DNA from: Rhodobacter sp.
Lineage (GTDB): Bacteria > Pseudomonadota > Alphaproteobacteria > Rhodobacterales > Rhodobacteraceae
Direction: 5' to 3'
NCBI GenBank assembly: GCA_027489175.1
Contig: JAIYAE010000033.1
Coordinates: 186,001 to 250,000 of the forward strand
Length of the DNA: 64,000 nt
Positions within the stretch are counted from its first letter, which is position 1. The number at the start of each line of letters is the position of its first letter. The position numbers and the translations under genes were made by a program. The notes beneath the pieces are model-generated. The model searched no databases. It was not told the origin of the DNA and saw only the letters and a list, made by a program, of their open reading frames with translations. Shown here one piece after another: positions 36,200 through 45,810 of the stretch.

Positions 36200-37008
36200 A
36201 GCCCGCCCTGCGCGGTTAAGGGGCGTGCAAGGATCGCGCGGGTGGCGGCGGTCACGTCGGACTGCCGCATCAGGCTTTCGCCGATCAGGAAACAGCGCGC
36301 ACCGTATTGCGCGAGGTCGGCCAGATCCCCGGGCGTGTAAAGCCCGCTTTCAGCGACGATCAAGCGGTCTTCCGGCACCCGGCGCGCAAGGCGGCGGGTG
36401 GTGTCCAGCGTCACCTCGAACGAATGGAGGTTGCGGTTGTTGATTCCGATCAGCGGCGATTTCAGCCGGGCAGTACGGTCAAGTTCCGCCTCGTCATGGA
36501 CCTCGATCAGGACGTCCATGCCAAGCTCGAAGGCAGCGGACTCCAGTTCTTCGGCCAGCGTGTCATCAAGCGAGGCCATGATGAGAAGCACGCAGTCGGC
36601 ATTCAGCGCGCGCGACTGGGTGACCTGCCAGGGGTCATAGAGAAAATCCTTGCGCAGGCAGGGCAGGGCGGTGGCAGCATGGGCGGCCAGCAGATAGTCA
36701 TCCGCGCCCTGGAACGACGGTCCGTCGGTCAGGACGGACAGGCAAGTGGCCCCGCCAGCCTCATAGGCCTGGGCAAGGGCGGGCGGATCAAAGTCGGCGC
36801 GGATCAGGCCCTTTGAGGGGCTGGCCTTCTTGATCTCGGCGATCAGGCCATAGCCGGTGGCGGCCGCCTCGCGCAGGGCACGGGCAAAGCCGCGCGGTGG
36901 GGCGGCGGCTTTGGCGGCCTCTTCAAGCTTGGCCAGGGTGGTGGTGGCCTTCAGCTTTGCCACCTCCTCCAGCTTGTAGGTCTTGATGCGGTCAAGGATT
37001 GTGGTCAT
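36196..37008 (-). CDS. trpC: Indole-3-glycerol phosphate synthase
   Basis: Closes the indole ring in tryptophan synthesis. The 270-residue barrel shows the typical [10 protein letters not shown] motif, [23 protein letters not shown] and [13 protein letters not shown] took the ATG at 37008, which leaves a 10-base gap after trpD; an ATG-like start 31 codons upstream would overlap trpD heavily. Not fused to TrpF. Confidence 0.97.
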   Translation of the reverse strand: MTTILDRIKTYKLEEVAKLKATTTLAKLEEAAKAAAPPRGFARALREAAATGYGLIAEIKKASPSKGLIRADFDPPALAQAYEAGGATCLSVLTDGPSFQGADDYLLAAHAATALPCLRKDFLYDPWQVTQSRALNADCVLLIMASLDDTLAEELESAAFELGMDVLIEVHDEAELDRTARLKSPLIGINNRNLHSFEVTLDTTRRLARRVPEDRLIVAESGLYTPGDLADLAQYGARCFLIGESLMRQSDVTAATRAILARPLTAQGGL

Positions 37009-37018
37009 CGGGGCCCTT

Positions 37019-38032
37019 TCAGGCGTTGGTAAGTCGGGCCAGCGCCTGAACCTTGGTGCGGGCGGCGCCGGAATCGATAGCCTCACGGGCCAACGCGACA
37101 CCTTCGGTCAAGGTTCCGGCCCGGTCGGCGACCACAAGGGCGGCAGCGGCGTTCAGAAGGACGGCGTCGCGGTAGGCGCCGGAAGCACCCTCCAAGAGTG
37201 CGCGGAAGGCTTCGGCATTCTCGGCCGGGGTGCCGCCAAGGATCGCCTCGAACGGGTGGGGCGTCAGGCCTGCGTCTTCCGGGTGAACGGTGAAGTCGCG
37301 CACCGCGCCGTTTTCGACGGCCGAGACTGAAGTCGCGCCGCAGATGGAGATTTCGTCGGTCCCGTCCGAGCCGTGGACCAGCCAGGCTTTTTCGGTGCCG
37401 AGGGCGAGCAAGGTTTCCGCCATCGGGCGGATCAGGCTGGCCGAGAAGGCACCGGTGAGTTGACGCTTGACCCCGGCGGGGTTGGTCAGGGGGCCAAGGA
37501 TGTTGAAGATCGTCCGCGTGCCAAGTTCGGCGCGCACCGGCATGACATGGCGGATCGCGGGGTGGTGCATCGGGGCCATCATGAAGCCGATCCCGGCCTC
37601 AGCCAGACACCGCTCCACCACTTCGGGGCCGACCATGACGTTCAGGCCAAGTTCGGTCAGCGCATCCGCCGCGCCGGATTTGGAGGAGAGGTTCCGGTTG
37701 CCGTGTTTCGCCACAACGACTCCTGCCCCCGCCACGACAAAGGCGGTGGCGGTGGAGATGTTGAGCGTGCCCTTCCCGTCGCCGCCGGTGCCGACAATGT
37801 CCATAGCCCCATCTGGCGCGACCACGGGCAGGCATTTGCCGCGCATCACGCTGGCGGCGGCGGCGTATTCATCGACGGTTTCCCCCCGCGTGCGCAACGC
37901 CATCAGGAACCCGCCCATCTGGGCCGGGGTGCCCTGACCTTCGAAAAGCGCGTTGAAAGCGGCCTCGGCCTCGTCCCGCGTCAGCGGGCGGGTGGCGGCG
38001 ATGCCGATCAGGGGCTTCAGGATATCGCTCAT
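37019..38032 (-). CDS. trpD: Anthranilate phosphoribosyltransferase
   Basis: Transfers phosphoribose to anthranilate. The 337 residues include the glycine-rich [14 protein letters not shown] and [17 protein letters not shown] signatures, and the HGSDGTDE-type segment ([12 protein letters not shown]). Its ATG overlaps trpG by ATGA, so translation is coupled. It is a stand-alone TrpD, not fused to TrpG. Confidence 0.97.
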   Translation of the reverse strand: MSDILKPLIGIAATRPLTRDEAEAAFNALFEGQGTPAQMGGFLMALRTRGETVDEYAAAASVMRGKCLPVVAPDGAMDIVGTGGDGKGTLNISTATAFVVAGAGVVVAKHGNRNLSSKSGAADALTELGLNVMVGPEVVERCLAEAGIGFMMAPMHHPAIRHVMPVRAELGTRTIFNILGPLTNPAGVKRQLTGAFSASLIRPMAETLLALGTEKAWLVHGSDGTDEISICGATSVSAVENGAVRDFTVHPEDAGLTPHPFEAILGGTPAENAEAFRALLEGASGAYRDAVLLNAAAALVVADRAGTLTEGVALAREAIDSGAARTKVQALARLTNA

Positions 38033-38616
38033 GCGGGAACCCGGGCTTTCGCTTCGTCCAGGAAGTTGCGCAAAAGCTGGTGGCCGTGTTCGGAGGCGAT
38101 GGATTCGGGGTGGAACTGGACGCCTTCGATCAGGTGGCGCTTATGGCGCAGGCCCATGATCGTGCCGTCGTCCAGCCAGGCGGTGACCTCGAGGTCGGAG
38201 GGCAGGGTGTCGCGGTCGACGACAAGGGAGTGGTAGCGGGTGGCCTGGAAGGGCGAAGGGAGGCCGCGGAACACGCCTTTGCCGGAATGGTGCATGGTGC
38301 CCATCTTGCCATGGACGATCTCATGGCAGCGGATGACGTGGCCGCCGAACGCCTCGCCAATGGTCTGGTGGCCGAGGCAGACGCCGAGGAGGGGGATATC
38401 GGCGGTCGCGGCGGCTTTGGTCAGCGGCAGGCAGATCCCGGCGGCGGCGGGGTCGCAGGGGCCGGGGGAAAGGACGATCACCTCGGGCCGCATGGCGATC
38501 ACGTCCTGGACCTGAAGCGCGTCGTTGCGTTTCACGACGACGTCGGCGCCAAGCTCACCCAGGTAGTGGACGAGGTTGTAGGTGAAGCTGTCATAATTGT
38601 CGATCAAGAGGAGCAT
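38029..38616 (-). CDS. trpG: Anthranilate synthase component II (glutamine amidotransferase)
   Basis: Supplies ammonia to TrpE. The 195-residue class I amidotransferase begins [22 protein letters not shown]-like, with GPCDP, the nucleophile in GVCLGHQT, and the His-x-Glu end in FHPESI. Start is ATG 38616; the longer frame reaches into the non-coding gap. trpE is 14 kb away (52390), so the two subunits are made from separate operons. Confidence 0.96.
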   Translation of the reverse strand: MLLLIDNYDSFTYNLVHYLGELGADVVVKRNDALQVQDVIAMRPEVIVLSPGPCDPAAAGICLPLTKAAATADIPLLGVCLGHQTIGEAFGGHVIRCHEIVHGKMGTMHHSGKGVFRGLPSPFQATRYHSLVVDRDTLPSDLEVTAWLDDGTIMGLRHKRHLIEGVQFHPESIASEHGHQLLRNFLDEAKARVPA

Positions 38617-38796
38617 GACGGGTCTCTTTGGGCCGGATGCGACGGTTATCGCCGATGCAGGGCGCGGTGTAAACCGGGGGCAAGGTGACAGCGCGGTGCA
38701 AGGGAAATCAACAGCTTGTCGGGGATGCCAATCTTGGTCCCACGCAGGGCGCGCGCCGCCTTCGCCAGCTGTGGTGCGGCATGCAGACCCGGGCCA

Positions 38797-38817
38797 CGAT
38801 TTTTCTGCGAAAAATCG
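38797..38817. repeat. Hairpin CGATTTTTC-TGC-GAAAAATCG
   Basis: Perfect nine-base arms (38797-38805, 38809-38817) around TGC. It shares the apex TTTC-TGC-GAAA with 28723-28757. Possible terminator or dispersed miniature repeat. Confidence 0.6.
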
Positions 38818-38860
38818 CAATCTGCGGGCAGGCCCTTGTGCTGGGTGAAGGACGTGGCCG

Positions 38861-38881
38861 CGATCTTTCGCAGAAAGATCG
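38861..38881. repeat. Hairpin CGATCTTTC-GCA-GAAAGATCG
   Basis: Perfect nine-base arms (38861-38869, 38873-38881) around GCA, the opposite-strand form of the same hairpin type. It lies 14 bases beyond the stop of the mannose-phosphate gene and could end its transcription. Confidence 0.6.
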
Positions 38882-38894
38882 TGCCTGCGCCCGG

Positions 38895-40370
38895 TCAGGT
38901 CCGGGCGTAGCGGTCTTCGTAGCGGATGATGTCATCCTCACCAAAGTAGGTGCCGGTCTGCACCTCGATCAGGACCATCGGCACGCGGCCAGGGTTTTCC
39001 AGGCGATGCACCGCACCGAGGGGCACGTAGATCGACTGGTTTTCGGTGATCAGGCTGACCGTATCGCCCACCGTCACCCGTGCGGTGCCTTGCACCACAA
39101 TCCAGTGTTCGGCCCGGTGGAGGTGCGATTGCAGACTGAGCGCCGCACCCGGGTGGACATGGATGCGCTTGACCTGGAACCGGTCGCCGCCGGCGATGGT
39201 TTCATACCAGCCCCAAGGCCGGTGTTCCTGGGCAAAGGCAGTGGCCTGTGCGGCGCCCTTGGACTTCAGCCGGTCGACCGCCAGCCGCACCGCCTGGGCA
39301 GAACCCGCATCGGCCACCAGCACCGCATCGCGGGTGGCCACGGCGACGATGTTCTTCAGGCCGATGCCGATCAGTTCCACGCCCTCCACCTCGGACCGGA
39401 GATAGGTGTTTTCGCAGTCAAGCGCGGTGGCGGGACCGTGAAGCGCGGTGCCGGTCGCGTCGGGCGTTTCTTCGGCAAAGACGGCGGTCCAGGAGCCAAG
39501 GTCGGTCCAGCGCCCGGTGAAGCGCACGACCGACAGCCGGTCAGACCGTTCCATGATCGCATGGTCGATCGAGATGGTCTCTACCCCTTCCCACGGGGCG
39601 GGGGCGAGGCGGAGAAACCCAAGGTCAAGGGTCGCGGCGTCCAGCGCCCTTGTCGCGTCGGCGAGAAGCTGGGGCGCATGGCGGCGCGCTTCGGCAATCA
39701 GCACATCGGCACGGGCCAGAAAGACGCCGGCGTTCCAGAGGCAGCGGCCGCTGGCCAGAAGCTGATCCGCCACGTCGGCTGCGGGCTTTTCAATGAAGCG
39801 GGTCAGGGTTTCCACGCCCGGGTGGCTGGCGGGACCGCATTCCAGCCAGCCATAGCCGGTTTCGGCATGGGTCGGATGGATGCCGAAGGTCACGATGCGC
39901 CCGTCCCGCGCGGCCGCCACACCCCGGTTGACCGTTGCGCGGAAGGCCTGCGGGTCGGCGACCAGATGGTCGGTCGGGGCGAGAAGGAGAAGCGCCGAGG
40001 GATCATCCAGCGCCAACCGCAGCGCCGCCGCAAGAGCCGCAGGCCCGGTGTTGCGGGCGACAGGCTCCACCAGGATATGCTGGGCGGCGATCGACGCCTG
40101 TTCCAGCTGTTCGGTGACCAGGAAGCGGAAGTCGTCCGCCGTCACGATCAAGGGGGCGGCAAAGCCTGCCGCAGCGAACCGGCGCGCGGCGGCTTGAAAC
40201 AGGCTTTCCTCGCCGACGAGGGGCACGAACTGCTTCGGGAAGCGCGCCCGGGACACCGGCCAGAGCCGCGTGCCGGACCCGCCCGCCAGGAGGACCGGCG
40301 TGATCAAACCAACCCCGACAGCAGGCCCATCCGCGCCCTGCGACCGGTCATCCCGTATCGTGCCGTCCAT
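38895..40370 (-). CDS. Mannose-1-phosphate guanylyltransferase / mannose-6-phosphate isomerase
   Basis: Bifunctional ManC/CpsB-type enzyme making GDP-mannose for polysaccharides. The N-terminal nucleotidyltransferase domain starts with LAGGSGTRLWPVSRARFPKQF-type sequence and contains TDHLVADPQAF and FIEKP; the C-terminal cupin isomerase domain begins around RPWGWYETI, with HRAEHWIVV and GAVHRLENPG. About 491 residues from ATG 40370; a TTG at 40307 with GGGG upstream would remove a 21-residue tail and is a fair alternative. The gene is alone. Confidence 0.92.
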   Translation of the reverse strand: MDGTIRDDRSQGADGPAVGVGLITPVLLAGGSGTRLWPVSRARFPKQFVPLVGEESLFQAAARRFAAAGFAAPLIVTADDFRFLVTEQLEQASIAAQHILVEPVARNTGPAALAAALRLALDDPSALLLLAPTDHLVADPQAFRATVNRGVAAARDGRIVTFGIHPTHAETGYGWLECGPASHPGVETLTRFIEKPAADVADQLLASGRCLWNAGVFLARADVLIAEARRHAPQLLADATRALDAATLDLGFLRLAPAPWEGVETISIDHAIMERSDRLSVVRFTGRWTDLGSWTAVFAEETPDATGTALHGPATALDCENTYLRSEVEGVELIGIGLKNIVAVATRDAVLVADAGSAQAVRLAVDRLKSKGAAQATAFAQEHRPWGWYETIAGGDRFQVKRIHVHPGAALSLQSHLHRAEHWIVVQGTARVTVGDTVSLITENQSIYVPLGAVHRLENPGRVPMVLIEVQTGTYFGEDDIIRYEDRYART

Positions 40371-40535
40371 GACACCCACCCATCGCGACGCCGCTGCGCG
40401 AGCCTGCCCATTTCCGCCCTCCATGAGACTGAAAAAGGGTTACCAAGTGATTAAGAAAGTCAAGGAAACAGAAGCGCGTCAAAGGCCTGGGCGGCGGCCT
40501 TGTCAAAGCGGCGGCGGGCCCGGCCTTGGGGAGGG

Positions 40536-41573
40536 TCAGCCCCAGTCCAGCACCACCTTGCCGGAGAGGCCCGAGCGCATCGCGTCAAAGCCGTCGACGA
40601 ACCGGTCCACCGGGAAGCGGTGGGTGATGACGCGGCGGATGTCGAGGCCGTTTTCCAGCATGGCGATCATCTTGTACCACGTCTCGAAAATCTCACGCCC
40701 GTAGACGCCCTTGATGGTGATGGCCTTGAAGACGATGCGGCTCCAGTCCACGGGGGATTTGCCGGGCGGGATGCCCAGCATGGCGATGCGGCCGCCCATG
40801 ACCATGTGTTCGACCATCTGGTCGAGGGCTTGCTGGCTGCCCGACATCTCCATCCCGACATCGAAGCCCTGGGACATCTTCAGGCTGGGGTAGACCGACC
40901 GAAGGTCCGTAGTGGCGACGTTCACCGGGACGACGTCGGCCACCTGCGCGGCAAGGTCAAGGCGGGCCTGGTTGATGTCGGTGATCACGACGTGGCGTGC
41001 GCCGACATGGCGGGCGACGGCGGCGGCCATAATGCCGATGGGCCCGGCGCCGGTGATCAGCACATCCTCGCCGATCAGGTCAAAGCTGAGCGCGGTGTGG
41101 ACGGCGTTGCCGAGGGGGTCGAGGATCGCGCCGATTTCGTCGTCAATGGCGTCGGGCAGGGGGACAACGTTGAAGGCGGGCAGGCGCAGGTATTGCGCGA
41201 AGGCGCCGGGTTCGTTGACGCCGATGCCGCGGGTTTCCGGATCAAGGTGGAACTTGCCCGACCGGCTTTGGCGGCTGGTCTTGCCGATCAGGTGCCCCTC
41301 ACCGGAGCAGCGCTGGCCAAGGGTCAGGCCTTCGACGTTCTTTCCCAGCTCCACGATCTCTCCGGCGAATTCGTGGCCGGTAACCAGGGGCACAGGCACG
41401 GTCTTCTGCGCCCAGTCGTCCCAGTTCCAGATGTGGATGTCGGTGCCGCAGATCCCGGTCTTGCGGGTCTTGATCAGCACGTCATCGGGGCCAATCTCCG
41501 GCACCGGGCGGGTTTCCATCCAGAGGCCAGGTTCGGGCCTGGCCTTCACCAGGGTCTTCATCTGGTTGGTCAT
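40536..41573 (-). CDS. tdh: L-threonine 3-dehydrogenase
   Basis: Zinc-dependent medium-chain dehydrogenase oxidising threonine to 2-amino-3-ketobutyrate with NAD. The 345-residue chain has the catalytic zinc ligands in GICGTD and GHEFAGE, and the Rossmann motif in [15 protein letters not shown]. The four structural-zinc cysteines common in family members are not obvious in the region after [12 protein letters not shown], as only one cysteine is near. The ATG overlaps the kbl stop, giving a kbl-tdh operon that turns threonine into glycine and acetyl-CoA. Confidence 0.95.
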   Translation of the reverse strand: MTNQMKTLVKARPEPGLWMETRPVPEIGPDDVLIKTRKTGICGTDIHIWNWDDWAQKTVPVPLVTGHEFAGEIVELGKNVEGLTLGQRCSGEGHLIGKTSRQSRSGKFHLDPETRGIGVNEPGAFAQYLRLPAFNVVPLPDAIDDEIGAILDPLGNAVHTALSFDLIGEDVLITGAGPIGIMAAAVARHVGARHVVITDINQARLDLAAQVADVVPVNVATTDLRSVYPSLKMSQGFDVGMEMSGSQQALDQMVEHMVMGGRIAMLGIPPGKSPVDWSRIVFKAITIKGVYGREIFETWYKMIAMLENGLDIRRVITHRFPVDRFVDGFDAMRSGLSGKVVLDWG

Positions 41574-42763
41574 TGAAGGACTCCGGTGGCTTTGCCTGCG
41601 GCGGTGAAGGCGTCAAGGGCCTGGTCCAGATCGGCGCGGGTCAGGGCCGCGTTCATCTGGGTGCGGATGCGGGCTTGGCCCTTGGGGACGACGGGAAAGA
41701 AGAAGGGCGCGACATGGACGCCGCGCTGGTTCAGGTCGGCGGCCATGGCCTGGGCAAGCTTGGCGTCTCCCAGCATGACGGGGATGATCGGATGCTCGCC
41801 GGGGAGGAGGGTGAAGCCGGCGGCGGTCAGCCCGGCGCGCCAATAGGTGGCGTTCGCGGTCAGGCGGGCGCGGAGGTCGTCGGCCTGTTCGACAATGTCG
41901 AGCGCGGCGAGGGCAGCGCCGACCACAGCCGGGGGCAGGGCGTTGGAGAAGAGGTAAGGCCGTGCCCGTTGGCGCAGAAGGTCGATCACGGCTTGCGGCC
42001 CGGCGATGTAGCCGCCCAAAGCGCCGCCAAGGGCCTTGCCAAGCGTGCCGGTCAACAGGTCCACGCTGACCCCCGCCCGCGCCGGGGTGCCCCGTCCTTG
42101 CGGGCCGGTGAAGCCGGTGGCGTGGCAGTCATCCACCATGACCAGCGCGCCGTAAGTGTCTGCCAAGGCGCGGATCTCGGTCAGGTTGGCGTAGTAGCCG
42201 TCCATGGAAAACACGCCATCCGTGGCGATCAGGATGAACCGCGCGCCATCGGCCCGCGCGGCCTTCAGTTGCGCCTCAAGATCGGCCATGTCGGAATTGG
42301 CATAGCGGTAGCGCTTGGCCTTGCACAGACGGATGCCGTCGATGATCGAGGCATGGTTGAGGGCGTCCGAGATGACGGCATCCTCCGGGCCAAGAAGCGG
42401 CTCAAAAAGCCCGCCGTTGGCGTCAAAGCAGGCGGCGAAAAGAATGCTGTCGTCCTGGCCAAGATAGCCTGCCAGCCGCGCCTCAAGCTGCCGGTGAATG
42501 TCCTGCGTGCCGCAGATGAAACGGACCGAGGCCATGCCGAAGCCGTGGTCGTCCATCGCCGCCTTCGCCGCCGCGATCAGGCGCGGGTCATCCGCCAGCC
42601 CAAGGTAGTTGTTGGCGCAAAGGTTCAGCATCTGCCGCCCGGCCACCGTCACATGCGCCCCTTGGGCCCCGGTGATGAGGCGTTCGCGCTTGAACAGGCC
42701 ATCGGCTTCGATCCCGGCAAGGGTGGCCGACACATGCTCCAGAAAGCTCACCTTGTCCGTCAT
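41570..42763 (-). CDS. kbl: 2-amino-3-ketobutyrate CoA ligase (glycine C-acetyltransferase)
   Basis: Splits 2-amino-3-ketobutyrate with CoA into glycine and acetyl-CoA. The 397 residues match the alpha-oxoamine synthase family: [15 protein letters not shown] near the start, [22 protein letters not shown], and the PLP lysine in [14 protein letters not shown]. Coupled to tdh by an ATGA overlap. An XRE-cupin regulator gene lies upstream on the same strand, separated by a hairpin repeat. Confidence 0.96.
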   Translation of the reverse strand: MTDKVSFLEHVSATLAGIEADGLFKRERLITGAQGAHVTVAGRQMLNLCANNYLGLADDPRLIAAAKAAMDDHGFGMASVRFICGTQDIHRQLEARLAGYLGQDDSILFAACFDANGGLFEPLLGPEDAVISDALNHASIIDGIRLCKAKRYRYANSDMADLEAQLKAARADGARFILIATDGVFSMDGYYANLTEIRALADTYGALVMVDDCHATGFTGPQGRGTPARAGVSVDLLTGTLGKALGGALGGYIAGPQAVIDLLRQRARPYLFSNALPPAVVGAALAALDIVEQADDLRARLTANATYWRAGLTAAGFTLLPGEHPIIPVMLGDAKLAQAMAADLNQRGVHVAPFFFPVVPKGQARIRTQMNAALTRADLDQALDAFTAAGKATGVLQ

Positions 42764-42850
42764 TGCAGATTCCTATCCGGTTTTACGGATTATTGCAGAT
42801 CGATGGGCTTGCGTCAACTTAACGGAAGCAGTTCTACTAAAACGGATAAG

Positions 42851-42906
42851 CCCTTTCACATTGGCACAAATATCCCACGGGGGTGCGGGGGTGTGAAACC
42901 CCCGCT
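42851..42906 (-). repeat. Intergenic repeat with hairpin, copy A ('caaatatccc' element)
   Basis: A stretch with CCCTTTCACATTGGCACAAA then TATCCC, followed by GCGGGGG (42885-42891) and CCCCCGC (42899-42905) as a hairpin. Nearly the same block is at 49153 and 60841. Here the hairpin lies nine bases past the stop of the XRE-cupin gene, so on the minus strand it works as its terminator with the conserved block behind it. Confidence 0.7.
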
Positions 42907-42914
42907 CCGCGATT

Positions 42915-43469
42915 TCAGCTGTCCTGCACGATCAGGATCGCGCGTGCCGGGCCGTCCAAAGCTGCAATCGCATGCCCGCGGTCGGCGGGGTAGCGGGCGA
43001 CATCGCCGGGACCAAGGCTATCTGTCGCCTCGCCCGATGTGACCGAGAGTTTTCCTTCCAGCACGGTCAGATGTTCGCGGCAACCGGGCGAATGGGCGTC
43101 CGAGGTCAGCGCGGCCCCGGGGACGAAAACCAGCTCATACACCTCATGCGCGCCCACGCTTTCCGGGGCAGAGAGGATGCGGATGGTCACGCCGCCGCGC
43201 TGGATAACCGGGGCAGACCCGGCGCGCGTCACCTCGACCCCCGGGGCGGGGCGGTCTTCCAAGAGGCCGGCGAAATCCAGCTGCAAAGCCTGGGTCAGTG
43301 CCCAAAGGGTGGCGACGGTGGGGGAAGATTCGCCACGCTCAATCTGGCTGACCATCGACCGGCTGACGCCGGAAAGCTTTGCGGCGGCGTCCAGCGACAG
43401 GCCGCGCGCCTTGCGGGCGGCGCGCAAGGAGGCGGCAAGGCGGTCGTGAATGTCGGAGCGGTCGGCCAT
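42915..43469 (-). CDS. XRE-family regulator with C-terminal cupin domain
   Basis: A 184-residue regulator: N-terminal helix-turn-helix (SLDAAAKLSGVSRSMVSQIERGESSPTVATLWAL) and a cupin sensor domain with HSPGCREHLTVLEGKLSV and GDVARYPADRGHAIAA. Proteins of this build often control amino-acid or polyamine use. The kbl-tdh operon follows on the same strand, making it the likely target. Start is ATG 43469. Confidence 0.88.
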   Translation of the reverse strand: MADRSDIHDRLAASLRAARKARGLSLDAAAKLSGVSRSMVSQIERGESSPTVATLWALTQALQLDFAGLLEDRPAPGVEVTRAGSAPVIQRGGVTIRILSAPESVGAHEVYELVFVPGAALTSDAHSPGCREHLTVLEGKLSVTSGEATDSLGPGDVARYPADRGHAIAALDGPARAILIVQDS

Positions 43470-43579
43470 GGTGGAACAGTGACGGGGAAGGCCCAAGGCG
43501 TCAACCGCAGCGGCTGGGGGGCAGCGCATGGATGACCGCGCCCCGCCGTGAGGCGGAGATCAGCCCGAACGAGACGCGG

Positions 43580-44986
43580 TCAGGTGCCGCAATAAGTCAC
43601 GTAGGAGCCAAAGCCCGAAGGCGCAGGCAGCAAAAAGGCCTCACGTTCCACGAAAGGCTGGCGGATTGCGGTCAGAAGCGCTTCGAACGGGGCCATGTCG
43701 CCATCGGTGGCGGCGGTCAGGGCCTCTTCCACCTTGTGATTGCGGGGGATCACGGCGGGGTTGGCCTGTGCCACCCGTTCGGCGGCCCCTTCGCCCGCGC
43801 GGGCCTGCCAGCGCGGCAGCCAGGCCTCCATCGCGGAGAAATCCTCAAACAGCGGGCGGAGGGTGGCCGGCGTTGCAAGGCGTCGGAAGGTCAGGGTCCA
43901 GTCGGCCCCTGCCATTGCGGTCAGCAGGTCATCGGCCAGCGCCGCATCACCTTCGTCTTCGCCGACCAGCCCCAGCTTCTTCCGCATCACCGCCAGCCAG
44001 GCGCTGCGGTAGCGCCCGGCGATCCCCTCCAAAAGGCCATTCGCCAGATCCACGGCGCGGTCGGGATCGCTGTCGATCAAAGGCACCAGCGTTTCGGCCA
44101 GACGGGCGAGGTTCCAGCCCAGGATCAGCGGCTGGTTGGCATAGGCGTAGCGGCCGGTGTGGTCGATCGAGGAAAAGACCGTGCCGGGCGCATAGCCTTC
44201 CATGAAGGCGCAGGGGCCATAGTCGATCGTCTCACCCGAGATCGCCATGTTGTCGGTGTTCATCACGCCATGGATGAAGCCAAGGCCCATCCAGTCGGCA
44301 ATGAGCTTGGCCTGCCGCCCAATCACCGCGTCAAGAAAGGCAAGATAGGGGCTGTCCGCCCCGGCAAGATCCGGGTCATGCCGGGCGATGGCATAGTCGG
44401 CCACGGCCTTCAGCTGCGCCTTGTCGCCCCGGTTGGCGAAGAACTGGAAGGTGCCGACGCGCAGGTGGCTGGCGGCGACGCGGGCCAGGACGGCACCGGG
44501 CAGCTTCGTTTCGCGCCAGATCTCCTCTCCCGTGGCTACGACGGCGAGGGCGCGCGTGGTGGGCACGCCCATGGCGGCCATGAATTCCGAGATCACGACC
44601 TCACGCAGCATCGGGCCGACCGCGGCCTTGCCATCGCCGCCGCGCGAAAACGGCGTCCGGCCCGAGCCTTTCAGCTGGATGTCAAAGCGGTTGCCGTCGG
44701 GGGCGACGATCTCGCCCAGCAAATGCGCGCGGCCATCACCCAGCTGGGGCGAGAAACCGCCGAACTGGTGGCCGGCATAGGCCTGGGCAATGGGGTCGGC
44801 GCCAGGGGGCAGGGAAGCGCCGGAAAACCAGCGGGCGGCGTCGCCGTCGTCCAGCGTCAGGCCAAGGCGGGCGGCAAGGGGATGGTTCAGGACCAGAAGC
44901 TGCGGTGCCGGGGCCGGGTCGGGGGCCAGCCGCAGATAGGTGCCGGGCAAATCGCGGGCATAGGTATTGTCGAAGATCATGGTCAT
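43580..44986 (-). CDS. selO: SelO/YdiU-family protein adenylyltransferase
   Basis: A pseudokinase-fold enzyme that AMPylates proteins and is linked to redox stress. The 468-residue protein has the nucleotide site QLKGSGRTPFSRGGDGKAAVGPMLRE-like stretch, GVMNTDNM and the metal site in TIDYGPCAFME. It ends TYCGT: the cysteine third from the end stands where animal SelO has selenocysteine. Start is ATG 44986, since the longer frame runs through the hairpins and the tRNA-Pro gene. Confidence 0.93.
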   Translation of the reverse strand: MTMIFDNTYARDLPGTYLRLAPDPAPAPQLLVLNHPLAARLGLTLDDGDAARWFSGASLPPGADPIAQAYAGHQFGGFSPQLGDGRAHLLGEIVAPDGNRFDIQLKGSGRTPFSRGGDGKAAVGPMLREVVISEFMAAMGVPTTRALAVVATGEEIWRETKLPGAVLARVAASHLRVGTFQFFANRGDKAQLKAVADYAIARHDPDLAGADSPYLAFLDAVIGRQAKLIADWMGLGFIHGVMNTDNMAISGETIDYGPCAFMEGYAPGTVFSSIDHTGRYAYANQPLILGWNLARLAETLVPLIDSDPDRAVDLANGLLEGIAGRYRSAWLAVMRKKLGLVGEDEGDAALADDLLTAMAGADWTLTFRRLATPATLRPLFEDFSAMEAWLPRWQARAGEGAAERVAQANPAVIPRNHKVEEALTAATDGDMAPFEALLTAIRQPFVEREAFLLPAPSGFGSYVTYCGT

Positions 44987-45078
44987 GGTCGGCCCCCCGC
45001 GTGTCACAGCCTGTAGCCGTTTGATATGCGCCCGGGGGGCCTGTGGTGCAAGGTGGGGCGCAGCGCCGGGCGAGGGGC

Positions 45079-45126
45079 CAAAATCCTTAAGCAAGGATTT
45101 TGACAAATTTCTTCTCAAGAAATTTG
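45079..45126. repeat. Two tandem AT-rich hairpins
   Basis: CAAAATCCTT / AAGGATTTTG (45079-45088, 45093-45102) and CAAATTTCTT / AAGAAATTTG (45104-45113, 45117-45126), perfect 10-base arms with four- and three-base loops. They lie between tRNA-Pro and selO, which are on the same strand, and may end the tRNA transcript. Confidence 0.65.
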
Positions 45127-45152
45127 GCCCGGCAGGGGGAGGGTGTGGAAAG

Positions 45153-45229
45153 TGGTCGGGGCGGAGGGATTCGAACTCTCGACCTACGGTACCCAAAACC
45201 GTCGCGCTACCAGGCTGCGCTACGCCCCG
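45153..45229 (-). tRNA. tRNA-Pro (anticodon TGG)
   Basis: On the minus strand the gene starts CGGGGCG, pairing with CGCCCCG before the discriminator A, and the CCA end is encoded (45153-45155). The anticodon loop reads TTTGGGT with stem ACGGT/ACCGT, giving anticodon TGG. The T-arm GAGAGTTCGAATCCCTC is normal. Total length 77 bases with CCA. Confidence 0.95.
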
Positions 45230-45321
45230 ACGCCGCACCCCTTAACGGGAAAGATCGGGATTGAAAAGCCTTACTCTGCGCGGGGCCGGTTTCTGTGTCG
45301 GGCGGCCTTCCGAACGAGGCC

Positions 45322-45810
45322 CTATTCCGCGCAGGGCCAGGCGGCCGAGGTCTGGGGCACGGCGGGGTGGCGCAATTCGGCGCCCGGGGCAATCCCAAGG
45401 CGCGCGGCAAGGCCACCGTTGATTTCCAGCACGAAAAGGACGCCCGCACCGCCGTTGATCGGCGTCAGATCGCCCGGCACGGCGTTGGAATGCACCCGGG
45501 TCACCCGGCCCGAGGCATCGGCAAAGATCATGTCCAGCGGGATCAGGGTGTTCTTCATCCAGAAGCTGGCCTGACGCGGGCTTTCATAGACAAAGAGCAT
45601 GCCCGCATCCGGGGCCATCTCGGTCCGGAACATAAGACCGCGTGCGCGTTCGTCTGGGCTGTCGGCCAGTTCGACCGCGAAGCTTTCGCTGTCCTCCGCT
45701 GTGCCGTCGGTCCAGCGCAGGTCAACCCGGTCCGGCGCGCAGGCCGCTTGCGCCTCTGCCAGGGCGGGCAGGGCTGTCAGAACAAGGCTGAGGATCATAC
45801 CCAAACGCAT
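45322..45810 (-). CDS. Exported DUF192 protein
   Basis: A 162-residue protein with a signal peptide (MRLGMILSLVLTALPALAEAQA) and the DUF192 fold: SPDERARGLMFRTEM, GMLFVYESPRQASFWMKNTLIPLDMIF, and FVLEINGGLAARLGI. Function is unknown; it is probably periplasmic. Its ATG shares one base with the stop of the cold-shock gene (TGATG), so the two are translated together. Confidence 0.85.
   Translation of the reverse strand: MRLGMILSLVLTALPALAEAQAACAPDRVDLRWTDGTAEDSESFAVELADSPDERARGLMFRTEMAPDAGMLFVYESPRQASFWMKNTLIPLDMIFADASGRVTRVHSNAVPGDLTPINGGAGVLFVLEINGGLAARLGIAPGAELRHPAVPQTSAAWPCAE

Larger units (their letters stand above)
38617..38894. other. Gap between trpG and the mannose-phosphate gene, with two hairpins
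   Basis: This 278-base gap has no supported gene. It contains a start like that of the dispersed repeat (GGGAAATCAACAGCTT near 38700) and two hairpins of the TTTC-TGC-GAAA type. The part next to trpG should hold the promoter of the trp operon; no leader peptide rich in tryptophan codons was seen. Confidence 0.5.

Noticed and set aside
38617-38894. Possible trp leader peptide or attenuator before trpG
   Set aside because: No short frame with tandem TGG codons next to a terminator/antiterminator pair was seen; the hairpins there belong to a repeat type found elsewhere.
41340-41460. Frameshift or truncation in the threonine dehydrogenase zinc region
   Set aside because: The frame is intact from start to stop at normal length; only the structural-zinc cysteines are not obvious, which occurs in some family members.
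43580-43600. Selenocysteine at the end of SelO
   Set aside because: The codon for the third residue from the end is TGC (cysteine), not TGA, and no SECIS-like element is needed.
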